Part shown: in pieces, positions 46,901 to 53,922 of the stretch
Position numbering within the stretch: position 1 is the stretch's first letter
Layout of the letters: the number at the start of each line of letters is the position of its first letter
Assembly (NCBI GenBank): GCA_030323885.1
Contig: CM059194.1
Span: 25,222,780-25,286,779, forward strand
Reading direction: 5' to 3'
Origin: Branchipolynoe longqiensis
Taxonomy: Eukaryota; Annelida; Polychaeta; Phyllodocida; Polynoidae
DNA: 64,000 bases
Translations under genes and position numbers: made by a program
The notes under the pieces: generated by a model
Told to the model about the DNA's origin: nothing
What the model saw: only the letters and a program-made list of their open reading frames with translations
Databases searched by the model: none

Positions 46901-47957
46901 ACTACATAGTCAGATGAAAGTATCATTTATTCTAAACCAAAACACTTATCGAGATTTTATCCTTCAACTCTAATTTAAATACTAGTGTATTTATTAAGCA
47001 TTTACTGCTGCATTGAATGGAATACTTATGTCATTTTAATAGACAGGACCGACTTGTGAAAGTGCACACTCATGGCGACAGAATAGTGCTGCCCCAGTGG
47101 GAAGAAACCAGGCCACCAGCACCATGACCCGATTGCACACCCAGTCACATTATCCTGATACAGGGCTAACCAGTCCTTGCTCCATCCTAGTAATGCCTAG
47201 CGCTAGGCTAGGTAGTGACACATACATTTTGTAATTACATGTAATTAGTTTGACCTGACAAAGGATCGAATTCCCGACCTTCCGCATGGGAAGCCTGCGC
47301 TATACCGCTTCTGTCACCGTATCTGGTCTACATACACCGTTCATATCCATTTTGACATACCAAATTCCAGGACTTTCCAGGACATTCAAGGACCTTTCAG
47401 TGCAAAATTCCAGGACATTTATTAAATCAAAGTTCCCCGAAACACAGCTGTATTCATAGTTGATTCACTTAACTGGGTAAGATGTGAATTGCGAATAAGC
47501 ATGAGAAATACCAATGACTATATGTATGGTTTTAATATAAAAATCAAGAGGCAGGATAATGAACCCACCAAAATCATTTTTAATACAAAAATCATTGATT
47601 GAACCTTGGGCGCGTCAGCGAAAATAGGCTTAAAAAGAAATATGGTCATGATTTTCCATTTTCAAGGACTTTCGAGGCCTGGAATCCTGAATTATAAAAT
47701 TCCAGGACTTTCCAGGTTTTCAAGGACACATGCGAACCCTGATATAGATTGACTAGGTAGACTCACGTGGCGGTCATGTCCTCCTCAGGAGTGAGCTGGA
47801 TCTTGATGACGGTGGTGCCGTTAATGTCCAGCTCGGTGCAGGGGGTGGAGTTCTTTCCGCATACCTTGCAGGCCTGGTAGAAGCCGTGCGGCTTCACCTT
47901 CCCGGTGTCTGAACCCACGAACACCTGCAGCACGATCGGCTCGTTGTATCCAACCAA
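21637..47957 (-). CDS. NFAT5: NFAT5-type NFAT transcription factor (7 exons seen, 5' end not in view)
   Basis: Rel-homology transcription factor of the tonicity-responsive NFAT5/TonEBP class. Exons 47957-47767, 44780-44608, 39016-38829, 36919-36796, 27267-27130, 26516-23217 and 22148-21637 join without frame breaks to 4,626 nt, i.e. 1,541 residues and a TAG stop. Residues 1 to about 120 finish the DNA-binding Rel half ([41 protein letters not shown]); about 122-225 form the IPT/TIG dimerisation domain ([23 protein letters not shown]). A short linker with a VKTE sumoylation consensus follows, then about 1,270 residues rich in Gln, Ser and Pro: the transactivation part. The KPHGFYQAC form distinguishes NFAT5 from calcineurin-regulated NFATc proteins (KPHAFYQVH). 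Human NFAT5 has a similar layout and about 1,500 residues. The N-terminus and DNA-recognition loop exon were not found up to 64000; they presumably lie beyond a long intron. Confidence 0.93.
22280..22830. other. NFAT5 last intron, unique part
   Basis: AT-rich; short TA microsatellite at about 22306-22320. Nothing else recognised. Confidence 0.35.
22841..23154 (-). mobile_element. SINE family A in the last NFAT5 intron
   Basis: Full-length, minus orientation: AACCGAACGGGGTGGCCGAA head, tail GTTTGTTTTG. Same strand as the NFAT5 transcript and only about 60 bases downstream of the donor of the giant exon. Confidence 0.85.
23217..26516 (-). CDS. NFAT5: NFAT5 giant exon (Gln-rich transactivation region)
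   Basis: 3,300 nt open without stops, 1,099 codons plus a split one. It starts [15 protein letters not shown] and ends TPPTITLIQ. Contents in order: an acidic/Ser part with a KRSRSE basic patch; a polyQ run; about 36 copies of the 7-residue unit QSPLQQV (about 24950-25690); a second polyQ run of more than 20 Gln (24010-24090); a Gln/Leu-rich stretch near the end ([12 protein letters not shown]). Acceptor GTTGCAG|TGA, donor CAAC|GTAAGT. Large Gln-rich final exons are also typical of vertebrate NFAT5. Confidence 0.93.
24950..25695 (-). repeat. Coding minisatellite, 21-bp unit (QSPLQQV)
   Basis: About 36 units of 21 bp inside the NFAT5 giant exon; the plus-strand unit is TTGCACCTGCTGCAGAGGGCT. 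Variants include [14 protein letters not shown] and QSSIQQG. Units in the middle are nearly identical and those at the edges diverged, the pattern of repeated unequal exchange. All length changes seen keep the frame except one 18-bp unit (QSPLQV), which also does. Confidence 0.92.
26787..27075. mobile_element. Complete CAGGGTCC inverted-repeat element (hAT-like ends)
   Basis: CAGGGTCC...GGACCCTG termini, 289 bp, flanked directly by CATAGT at 26781-26786 and 27076-27081. Interior repeats of TTCAAGGCTTTTCAAGG. The ends resemble widespread hAT-type MITEs (CAGGGTTCG...), though the visible duplication is 6 rather than 8 bp. It lies in the NFAT5 intron between the giant exon and the linker exon. 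Confidence 0.75.
27130..27267 (-). CDS. NFAT5: NFAT5 exon (linker with sumoylation-type motif)
   Basis: Encodes [20 protein letters not shown], then [18 protein letters not shown]. Human NFAT5 has the comparable IKSEDVTPMEV at this place. VKTE fits the psi-K-x-E SUMO consensus. Acceptor GTCCAG|TGA, donor CCAG|GTACTT. Confidence 0.9.
27268..29390. other. NFAT5 intron, no feature seen
   Basis: Unique-looking intron sequence with a short TG microsatellite near 27360-27385. No ORF matches a known family. Confidence 0.35.
29393..29632 (-). mobile_element. Two SINE family A tail fragments in tandem
   Basis: 29393-29470 and 29538-29632 each start TTGGTTGGTTGTTGGAGTTTTACAT and stop within the body after GGTACCGACTTGTG. 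Duplicated or independently truncated copies. Confidence 0.75.
29755..29912 (-). mobile_element. SINE family A fragment (head end)
   Basis: CTTGCCCTATCCTACCAGGC...AAGTCATTGGTTTG...CTCATTCAGCCATCCC, the B-type head (see 58167-58517). Confidence 0.65.
29970..30860. repeat. CCACCCTCTTCCACAACCAA-type minisatellite
   Basis: Units of roughly 80-110 bp built from CCACCCTCTTCCACAACCAA, CATACTCAAATCCAACCCCC and TTGTCCCTTGACCC, at least eight copies, interrupted at 30224-30448 by a transposon; more copies at 31160-31260. Plus strand strongly C/T/A biased. Confidence 0.85.
30224..30448. mobile_element. Inverted-repeat element inserted in the minisatellite
   Basis: CAGACCTGTGCA at the left and TGCACAGGTCTG at the right, 225 bp, with the host array resuming on both sides and CAACCA repeated directly at both edges (30218-30223, 30449-30454). 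No coding capacity. Confidence 0.75.
30840..31590. repeat. Direct duplication of about 310 bp
   Basis: 30840-31146 and 31252-31580 share in the same order GCCTTACTGACTCACT, TTTTATGGAGATTACAA, TCTATTCTGG(G)AATATAAA and CATCTCTGCCACA(C/T)CGGCGCC. About 85-90 per cent similar by eye. Confidence 0.8.
31600..32940. other. NFAT5 intron, no feature seen
   Basis: A short CA run at 31800-31816 and T-rich runs at about 32098-32165. Otherwise unremarkable. Confidence 0.35.
32947..33377. mobile_element. TTAA-flanked MITE copy C with nested palindromic insert
   Basis: TTAA-AGCTGCTTAGTCCGATGG to CGGACTATGCAGTG-TTAA. It is about 70 bp longer than other copies because of a hairpin insert at 33012-33075. 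Confidence 0.82.
33012..33075. mobile_element. 64-bp palindromic insert inside MITE copy C
   Basis: GTGGGGTTCTTTCGATGCGG and its near-complement GCGTCGAAAGAACCACAC enclose about 25 bp containing AATTA...TAATT. Absent from the other MITE copies at the same place, so it is a separate insertion. Confidence 0.7.
33380..34340. other. NFAT5 intron, no feature seen
   Basis: Contains a G-run at 33670-33687 and pyrimidine-rich stretches. No recognisable gene or element. Confidence 0.35.
34366..34625. repeat. (TGGAG)n pentanucleotide satellite
   Basis: About 50 units of GTGGA with a few GGGTG variants. Long Val-Glu-Trp-Ser-Gly frames and His/Ser/Thr/Pro frames here are artefacts of the repeat. Confidence 0.95.
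34626..34985. repeat. GGGAAGGGAATGCAA 15-bp array and flanking purine tract
   Basis: 34783-34915 is a clean 15-bp array (AATGCAAGGGAAGGG), with irregular GGGAAGG-rich purine sequence on both sides. Directly follows the pentanucleotide array. Confidence 0.9.
34990..36795. other. NFAT5 intron, no gene seen
   Basis: Contains T- and A-runs near 35500 and 36390, a short CA run at 35964-35977 and a GC-richer patch at 35930-36130 without recognisable coding content. Confidence 0.35.
36796..36919 (-). CDS. NFAT5: NFAT5 exon (IPT/TIG domain, second part)
   Basis: Encodes [17 protein letters not shown] through EPQDFVYRP. Acceptor GTTTCAG|GGT, donor CCAG|GTAGGA. Phase 0 in, phase 1 out. A minisatellite begins only about 28 bases upstream of the acceptor. 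Confidence 0.95.
36948..37985. repeat. Minisatellite, about 37-38 bp unit, about 27 copies
   Basis: Unit: GGACCTAATCGGACAGCCGC followed by TGTCATACTGGGGACAAA. A higher-order two-unit pattern (GATCCTAATAGGACAGCCCC alternating with GGACCTAATCGGACTGCCGC) appears at 37130-37420. Fills half of the intron between two IPT-domain exons and ends 28 bases from a splice acceptor. Confidence 0.93.
38005..38178. mobile_element. TTAA-flanked MITE, left half
   Basis: TTAA-AGTTGCACAGTCCGATGG through TTTTGGCAGGCATGCCAAAA, then cut off by the purine-rich tract. Confidence 0.75.
38176..38705. repeat. Purine-rich GGGGA/GGCAGGGAAGGACAT array
   Basis: GGGGAGGGGA series to about 38355, then GGACAGGACAGG, then a 15-bp series (GGACATGGCAGGGAA) at 38445-38535, then GCAGGGGCAGG variants. 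Almost pure purine on the plus strand to about 38340. Confidence 0.9.
38829..39016 (-). CDS. NFAT5: NFAT5 exon (IPT/TIG domain, first part)
   Basis: Encodes [38 protein letters not shown] and [13 protein letters not shown]. Acceptor CCCACAG|CCC, donor CCC|GTGAGTG. The IPT fold makes the dimer interface in NFAT5. Confidence 0.95.
39146..39480 (-). mobile_element. SINE family A, B-type head
   Basis: Minus-strand head CCAGACGGGATGGCCGAATG with GAGTTGAGC, B-box GGGATTCGAACCC, body and TTGGTTGATTGG tail. About 130 bases upstream of an NFAT5 exon. Confidence 0.85.
39490..39950. other. NFAT5 intron, no feature seen
   Basis: AT-rich sequence without recognisable repeats. Confidence 0.35.
39960..40530. 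repeat. Locally duplicated block (TTGCTTGGACAGGAAGTACTT)
   Basis: CTTGGAC(A/T)GGAAGT(A/G)CTTCTCCAG occurs at 39980, 40030, 40434 and 40482, and ACTACGGTTGTG(T/G)GACC...GCCACAGCGCAT at 40121 and 40381. At least two rounds of duplication. Confidence 0.8.
41215..41740. repeat. 123-bp tandem repeat, about four copies
   Basis: Unit contains TTTTAACAATGTGGTACAG, TTTCTGAGAACAACC, ACGATATCA and GACATTTATTTTGGCAACTG. The period is a multiple of three, which creates an artefactual repeating ORF on the minus strand. Confidence 0.92.
42091..42427 (-). mobile_element. SINE family A, A-type head
   Basis: Minus-strand head ACCGGACGCGGTAGCTGAAT, TTGGTTGGTTGATGG tail. Complete. Confidence 0.85.
42600..42745. 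repeat. GAGAG purine-rich tract
   Basis: GGGAGAAAGAGAGGGATGGAG and relatives with a 13-G run near 42702-42715. Confidence 0.7.
42830..43350. repeat. 62-bp minisatellite, about eight copies
   Basis: Unit: ATTAAATTGGAAACTCATAT, CTAGCTTGCTGCCCGGACAC, CTGATGACTGAAACAACCAC. The last unit is split: its remainder (GAACACCTAATGACACAAAC) reappears at 44478-44520 beyond an inserted element. Confidence 0.9.
43351..44478. mobile_element. 1.1-kb non-autonomous inverted-repeat element inserted in the minisatellite
   Basis: Termini GGTGTAGCAGGAAATCGCAA and the complement of TTGCGATTTACTGCCACACC. Both subterminal zones contain many copies of GGAAATCGCAAACCCC in either orientation. A second inverted pair lies at about 43500-43545 (AAACCCCGGCCCGATCGCAG) and 43935-43975. 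The right interior (43983-44360) is a CGGCGGCGG palindromic module related to that in 6400-6760. No ORF. Confidence 0.75.
43403..43472. repeat. Near-perfect 65-bp palindrome
   Basis: Arms TTTCCTAGGAAATCGCAAAC plus CCCCCATGCC, centre ATATAT; they differ by one base. Each arm itself contains the small palindrome TTTCCTAGGAAA. Confidence 0.85.
44608..44780 (-). CDS. NFAT5: NFAT5 exon (end of Rel N-domain)
   Basis: Encodes [15 protein letters not shown], the basic [13 protein letters not shown] stretch and [14 protein letters not shown]. Acceptor CTCGCAG|GAT, donor TGTA|GTAAGTA. Phase 2 in, phase 1 out. Confidence 0.95.
44851..45515 (-). mobile_element. SINE family A copy broken by a tandem repeat
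   Basis: Pieces at about 44851-44942 (GATGGGCACCGACAGTGCCC...), 45290-45348 (TTGGTTGGTGGAGTTTTACG) and 45419-45515 (CTGATAACCTACTCAATCAC). The middle is occupied by the TAGTATACGCTGATAGTGCTG repeat. Confidence 0.6.
45045..45290. repeat. About 45-50-bp tandem repeat, five to six copies
   Basis: Unit: GCACGTATTAGTATATGCTG and CTAGTGCTGC(G/A)GCGTTTG, with variation in unit length. Confidence 0.8.
45531..45716. mobile_element. 186-bp fold-back element
   Basis: TAAGATTCCATATATGGGGT with GCGAATGTGA at the left and the inverted TCACATTCGC...TATATGGAATCTTA at the right. Non-coding MITE. Confidence 0.7.
45873..46228. mobile_element. TTAA-flanked MITE copy D (inverted)
   Basis: TTAA-AGTTGCATAGTCCGATG to TTGGACTATGCAACT-TTAA, 356 bp, the same length as copy B but in the opposite orientation. 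Confidence 0.85.
46645..47042. mobile_element. Two diverged TTAA-type MITE fragments
   Basis: TTAA-AGCTGCATAGTCCGATGA at 46646 and TTAA-AACTACATAGTCAGATGA at 46890, each followed by the family interior (CAAAACCAAAAC, ATTTATT). Both lack their right ends. Confidence 0.65.
47044..47328 (-). mobile_element. SINE family A, tail-truncated
   Basis: Minus-strand head ...GAAGCGGTATAGCGCAGGCT; body complete to GACCGACTTGTGAAAG; the CCAA tail is missing. Confidence 0.8.
47363..47742. mobile_element. CAGGGTTCG-type element, second subfamily
   Basis: Read on the minus strand it starts CAGGGTTCGCATGTGTCCTT and has subterminal repeats of CCTGGAAAGTCCTGGAATTT. The other end is degraded. Only about 25 bases from the NFAT5 exon donor at 47766. 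Confidence 0.65.
47767..47957 (-). CDS. NFAT5: NFAT5 exon (Rel-homology N-domain)
   Basis: Encodes [20 protein letters not shown] through EEDMTA. Acceptor TTCCGCAG|TTG, donor CCAC|GTGAGT, phase 0 in and phase 2 out. The absence of an upstream RHD exon in the window is notable (see findings). Confidence 0.94.
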
Positions 47958-48103
47958 CTGCGGAATAGACGCATTCATCGTTACTCACTCATCGTTACTC
48001 ACTCATAGCAGACAGGCAATAAACAATTAACTTATTGAAGAACAGAGGCGCCTAACTTGACTCACTCATAACAGAAAGGCCCTAAGCAATTAACCAACTG
48101 AGG

Positions 48104-48435
48104 ATTGTTGGTTTTTGGAGTTTTACATCCTAGCAACATCAAAGATCATATCAGGATGGGGAGCGACTTGCTACAGTGTGCAGTAATGATGACTTTATAG
48201 TGCTGCCCCACATGGAAATCAGGCTGACAGCACCATGACCGGATATCACACTCAGTCACATTATCCTGACACTGTGCTAACCTGTCCTTGCCCTATCCTA
48301 TTATTTGTATTAATGCCAAGCACCAGGCTAGGAAATGACACGTATCAAGTCATTGGTTTGATTCGACCGGGAACCGAAGTCCCGACCTTCCGCACGTGAG
48401 GCCCGCGCTCTACTGATTAGGCTACCGCTCCCGGT
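48104..48435 (-). mobile_element. SINE family A
   Basis: Complete, A-type head (ACCGGGAGCGGTAGCCTAAT). In the intron preceding the first visible NFAT5 exon. Confidence 0.83.
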
Positions 48436-48594
48436 ACATTTTGATGAAGAAATGCTTACAAACCAAAAAAAAACTTTTAAAAAACCGCTTAAAGCTTACA
48501 GTGCTCTGCTTACATTACCACCCCACCATCCCCCATCCGGGGGTAGGCCTACACCCCGGGAACCAGCGATGCCTGGTGTGAAGCGGCTAGCTAG

Positions 48595-48923
48595 GTTTGT
48601 TTGTTGTTGTTTTATGTCCTCGCAACATCTAAGATCATATCAGGGCGGGCACCGACTTGTGACTGTGTGCACTGATGGCAATTTCATAGTACTGTCCCAC
48701 TGGGAGACAGGCCGCCGGCACCATGACCCAATATCCCACAGTCATATTATCCTGATACTGTGCTAACCAGTCCTTGCCATATCCTAGTAATACAGAGTGC
48801 CAGGCTAGGTAGCGAAAAAGTGCTATCAATTTTGTAAGTCACTGGTTTGAGTCTGCTCGGATTCAAACTCCTGACCTTCCACATGGAAAGCCTACGCTCT
48901 ATCGATTCGGCTACCACGTTCAG
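48595..48923 (-). mobile_element. SINE family A
   Basis: Complete, A-type head, tail TTTGTTTGTTGTTG rather than TTGGTTGG. Confidence 0.83.
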
Positions 48924-49272
48924 TGACCAGCTAGGACTGGCTGAGAACTGAGGCCGAGCAACAAGCGAGGCGCAATAGGTAAGTTAATATCTCAATAAAA
49001 AAAAAATATATAATTGAAAAAATGTATGGCCGAAACAGAAAAACCATCAAATTATATTTATAAGAACTAAAGCCGGAATATGCTAATCCAACTGAACTTG
49101 TGGAGTTTAAAATCCACACAGCATGCTTAGGCTTTGATTAAATTAATTTACAGAAAATAAATATAATGTAATTCCCCTTCATCGTTAGTAGTTGATTATT
49201 GGTGTGGTAGTAGCAGTTGTTGTCGATGTTTTTGTTCTCTACCTCATTATACGTGCCACTTATAGACAAAGC

Positions 49273-49624
49273 TGTTTTGTTTTGTTTTGTTTGTTGTTGT
49301 TTTACGTCCTCGCAACATCTAACGTCATTTCAGGATGGGTACTGACTTGTGACAGTATGCGCTCATGGTGGCTGCCCCACAGGGAGACCAGGCACCCAGT
49401 ACCATGACCTGATACCCCACTGAGTTAAATTATCCTGACACTGAGCCAACCAGTCCTTGTCCTATCCTATTCATGCCGAGCGCCTGGCTAGGAAGCGACA
49501 AGCATAAATTTGTATGTCATTGGTTTGACTCGACCAGGGTTCGAATACACGAGCCCAAGGGTTCGGATCCCCCAATCTCCCAAAACATGAGACGGACGTT
49601 CAACTCATTCGGCCATCCCGTCTC
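49273..49624 (-). mobile_element. SINE family A, B-type head
   Basis: Complete, head GACGGGATGGCCGAATGAGT, tail TTTTGTTTTGTTTG. Confidence 0.83.
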
Positions 49625-49761
49625 ATCTATTCACAAAGCAATCAAGCTCAGAGGGAATGGTAGAAATGGGCCAACACACAAAACCAGGCAACTGGGTCAA
49701 ATAGGCAATTATCATACATCTTGTAATGTCACGCAACAAAAGCAGTTTATTTGGCAGTATG

Positions 49762-49763
<2 letters not shown>

Positions 49764-49792
<29 letters not shown>

Positions 49793-50772
49793 GAGGGGGA
49801 GGAGGAGGAGGAGGAGGGGAGGAGGAGGAGGAGGAGGAGGAGGAGGAGGCGAGGCGGGGGGAGGGGAGGCGGGGGGAGGGGAGGCGGGGGGAGGGGAGGC
49901 GGGGGGAGGGGAGGCGGGGGGAGGGGAGGCGAAGGGAGGGGAGGGAGGGGAGGGGGGGAGAGGGAGAGGGGGGAGGAGGGGAGGGGAGGGGAGGGGGAGG
50001 GGAGGGGAGGGGGGGGGAGGGGAGGGGAAGGGGGGAAGGGAAGGGGACGGGCGGAGGGACGGGAAGGGAGGGGAGGGAGGGAGGTGAGGAGGGAGGTGAG
50101 GAGGGAGGGGAGGGAGGAGGGAAGGGGAGGAGGAGGAGGAAGGAGGAGGAAGGAGGAGGAGAAAGGAGGAGGAGGAGGAGGAGGTGGAGGGAGGAGGGAG
50201 GAGGGGAGAGGGAGAGGAGGAGGAGGAGGTGGAGGAGGAGGAGAGAGGAGAGGGAGGAGGGAGAGGGGAGGGAGGGAGGAGGAGGTGGAGGGGAAGGGAG
50301 AGGAGGAGAGGAGGGGGAGGAGGAGAGGAGGATGCAGGGGGGGGGGGGGGAGGAGAGGGGAAGGATGAGGAGGGGGGAAGATGGTGCGGAGTGGATGGGG
50401 AGCGGGAGCGGGGAGCGGGATGTGGGAGGATGAGGGGAGAAGTAGGAGGAATAGAAGAAGGCATGGGGAGGGGCAGGAGGAAGGGAATGGGGTAGAGAGA
50501 AGAGGACGCAGAATGTTGAGGGAAGGGGAGAAGAAGGATGTGGCAGGGGTAGGGGAGGGAGGGTATGGGAGTGTAGGGGAGGGGAGGGGATGGAGGGGGA
50601 TGGAGGAGGAGGGGGATGGAGGAGGAGGAGGGGGTGGGGTGGGAGAGGGAGTGGGAGGGGGAGGGGGAGGGGGAGGGAGGGGAGGGAGGGAGAGGGAGGG
50701 GGAGGGGGAGGGGGGAGGGGGGGGGGGGAGGGAGGGGGAGGGAGGGGGAGGGGGAGGAGCAGGAGCAGGGGA
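49764..50772. repeat. 1-kb polypurine (GGA/GGGGA) tract
   Basis: GGAGGAGGA, GGCGGGGGGAGGGGA (15-bp units at 49850-49930) and GGGGAGG variants with very few pyrimidines over about 1,000 bp. Long Gly/Arg/Glu and Pro/Ser/Leu reading frames are artefacts. Confidence 0.95.
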
Positions 50773-51009
50773 AAAAAGAATACACAGGCAAAGAATAATT
50801 ATATGCATAATTTACCCTACATAAGCAACATGCCAGGAACAAAGCCGATTTTGATTTTGTTTATTTGCTTCCATTAAATCCAGCTAATTTAAACTATCCT
50901 CAACGCGTGCCAAGAAGCACTGCTGACCATAATGAATGGTGCCAAGAACAGGCACCAAGTTCACCACATTCAAGCTGACATATTTGGCAGTGACTTACTC
51001 TGACATCAT

Positions 51010-51175
51010 AGACTTCTGCACTAACAGGTTCTATTAAAATGACTCAGTATTCCCTTCTATGTGACACCAAATGCTTCATAAGTACACCAGTATCTAAGTT
51101 AGATATGTTAAATCAAATCTAGGTCAGTGTTTTGGTTTTGAAAATTTGATGCTTTCATCGTACTATGCAGCTTTA
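51010..51175. mobile_element. TTAA-type MITE, 3' half
   Basis: GCACTAACAGGTTCTATTAAA...AAAATTTGATGC...CATCGTACTATGCAGCT. The left half is missing. Confidence 0.75.
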
Positions 51176-51642
51176 CTTCGTGTCTACTCCAATTTTTAAA
51201 TGCTTTTACGAGAGGCTAGAAACTTACGGAACACCGAAAGAAAAATACGAGGAGAATATAACTCAATGTCGACGATTTTGTTGTTGGCGCACCAGGAAAG
51301 AAATCAGATATCTTAATCACTAGTTGCAATGCCCACACATATTCTATAGATATTTTTTGCATTAAAATGCATTAAAAAAACCAAAGCTGCTCTTCAAAAA
51401 AGATCATTCATTGGTCTGGTGTGATTTTCACTTGTCCGTCTGAATTTTCACTTGTTCCGGACAAGTGGACAAATGCTTGGTTTCAATTTATGGTTTCAAA
51501 TGCTTGAAAAGATTAGTCGAAACAAAGACACGCAAATTGTCCGCAAAGATACGCAAATTGTCACCCGGGTCATTGACTTCCACGCTATGTGGCGTCACTC
51601 TATTGCCACGGGCAACATGCTCTGCTCATCTGATTGTGGTGT

Positions 51643-52082
51643 TCTCTGTGGCGGAGTGGTTAGAGTGTCTGACTTTTTTCTAGGTCGGACTCCTAATCTG
51701 AAGGTCGGTGGTTCGATTCCCCATGCCCCCATCTCTGCCAATTTGGATTTCCACCTCTGTGTATAACTTACAGCGTCATCAAAGGCTGGTTGCTCTCATA
51801 CCATGTCTATGTGGTGTGGGAGGTTAAAAATCCCTTGGGTCGGTAAAAGTGTAGGCTCGGGCTTTCTATTGACAAACTGTCTAATGGTGAAAACAAGTCT
51901 ATTCAGACTTATCCATGATAGGCAGTATACATCTTCAACAAAATGTAGCCACCGGGCTCTGCCTATTTGATCCACGGCAAGCTCTACCTGACGCTACATC
52001 CACGTAGACAACATGGTGTGTTTACTGGATTCTAAGTTCGCCGTGAATATGGCCTATGCTGCCAACACGGCGTAAAGCAACC

Positions 52083-52114
<32 letters not shown>
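51643..52114 (+). mobile_element. SINE family B, tRNA-derived, full length
   Basis: tRNA-like head with A-box TGGCGGAGTGG and B-box GGTTCGATTCC, about 370 bp of body (GTGTATAACTTACAGCGTCA...TTCGCCGTGAATATGGCC) and an (AATC)n tail at 52085-52114. A related 3' end occurs at about 55270-55355. Confidence 0.82.
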
Positions 52115-52116
<2 letters not shown>

Positions 52117-52189
52117 GGATTCTAAGTTAGAGATGGCGTCTGCGGGGCTACATGGAGTCCGACTCCCCCCCCCGCCCTCCTCATCCCCC

Positions 52190-52795
52190 CCATCACTAAC
52201 ACACACCCACACCACCACATACACACCCACACCACCACATACACACCCACACCCCCACATACACACCCACACCACCACAAACACCCATCTCATCCCTACC
52301 CCCACTCGCTCAAACCACTAACACACACCCACACACCACACATACACCCACACCCACACTACCACTAACACCCATCTCATCCCCACCCCCAATCGCTCAC
52401 ACCACTAACACCCACCCACGCTCCACCACACGCACCACCACCACCACCAGTAACACCCATCTCATCCCCACCACCCCAATCGCTCACACCACTAACACTC
52501 ACCCACACACCACCCACCACCACTAACACCCATCTCATCCCCACCACCCTAATCGCTCACACCACTAACACCCACCCACACGCCACCACCCACCCACCCA
52601 CATCACCACCAACACCCATCTCATCCCCACCCCCCAATCGCTCACACCACTAACACCCACCCACACGCCACCACCCACCCACATCACCACCAACACCCAT
52701 CTCATCCCCACCCCCCAATCGCTCACACCACTAACACCCACCCACACGCCACCACACACACCACCACCACCACCACCACCACTAACACCCGTAAT
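52190..52795. repeat. CA-rich minisatellite (CACCCACACCACCACATACA; 84-bp unit)
   Basis: Simple CACCCACACCACCACATACA units to about 52280, then an 80-90-bp unit with CACCCATCTCATCCCCACCC, CCCAATCGCTCACACCACTA and CACCCACCCACACGCC. Plus strand is nearly free of G. Confidence 0.9.
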
Positions 52796-52800
52796 GAATA

Positions 52801-53118
52801 CCGGACACGGTGGCCCAGTTGGTAGAGCACATGATTCCCGTGCGGAAGGTCAGGAGTTCAATTCCCACTCGAGTCAAACCATTGACTTACAAAGTTGATA
52901 CTTGTCACTTCCTAGCTTGGCACTCGGCATTATTAGGATAGGGCTCAGTGTCAGGATAATGTGACTGAGTGGGATATCAGGTCATGGTGCTGGAGGCCAG
53001 GTCTCCCAGTGGGGAAGCACTATAAAGTCACCATGAGTGTGCACTGCCACAAGTCGGTACCCATCCTGATATGACCATAGATGTTGCCAGGACATAAAAT
53101 TCCAACAAACCAACCAAT
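52801..53118 (+). mobile_element. SINE family A, plus orientation
   Basis: CCGGACACGGTGGCCCAGTT head, B-box GAGTTCAATTCCC, body to GATGTTGCCAGGACATAAAA and CAAACCAACCAA tail. Opposite to most copies here. Confidence 0.85.
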
Positions 53119-53425
53119 CCTCATACCCCCCACTCGCTCACACTACACCCACTCACCACCCCACTATTACACAAGTGAAGAGTTCGCCCGCACGCCACCA
53201 GGTGGCGACATGTGTCGGTCACGACCCCAGGCGACCCGCCTTGTGTGCGCCGTTTTGTTCGAGAAACTACTCTAACCCAATTAATGAGGCAGCTCCACTT
53301 TGTTTAATGGAGTTTTACGTCCTAGCAACATCTAAGTAGCCAAGCATGGATGCTAGGGCTGTCTCTGTACTTGCCTGGCCGAGCATAGTCTGGTGGACAT
53401 GTGATTTTAATGGGGCAGCTAAAGT

Positions 53426-53660
53426 CAGGGTTCGTACACATGTGAAGATATGGGATTAAACGCTATTTCAAGTCATTTCAAGGCTTGTCAAGGCTGTTTT
53501 TAATAGGAATTCAGGAGTATTGGCATTTTATTGTGTGCATGTATAAGGTGAATAGTGATTTCAAACTAATTTAGATCAATGGGGACAGTTTAATGGAATT
53601 CAAGGCTTTTCAAGACTAATTACCCAAAATAGTTGTTCTGTAAAGTGGACCCAAAACAGA
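53426..53660. mobile_element. CAGGGTTCG-type element, partial
   Basis: Begins CAGGGTTCGTACACATGTGA and carries the body of 26787-27075; right end GTAAAGTGGACCC is degraded. Confidence 0.65.
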
Positions 53661-53922
53661 AGAGACTAATCCAGATCTAGCAATCATGTTTGTGTGCTTT
53701 ACGTCCTGGCAACATCTAAGGTCATATCATAATCTATATCTAATATAAATGATTTCACAAACTATTCACATCAAAAGTAGCATGCTAGAATAGATACGCA
53801 TTTGAACACTATATTTAGCGTATTAAATGTGGTTATTCCCATAGCCCAGCCTTCCGACACCTTTTCCCCCTAATGGGTTGCTTAGCATGATACAGTGCTG
53901 CTGGGGTGTCTACTAGCCATGT

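Noticed and set aside
49712..50842. Long Pro/Ser/Leu-rich (376 codons) and Gly/Arg/Glu-rich ORFs
   Set aside because: Purely a result of the polypurine tract lacking stop codons in several frames; no family similarity or non-repeat content.
52801..52870. tRNA-like sequence with A and B boxes
   Set aside because: The head of a SINE, not a tRNA gene: no acceptor stem pairing and followed by the SINE body. The same holds for 51643-51725 and all other heads.
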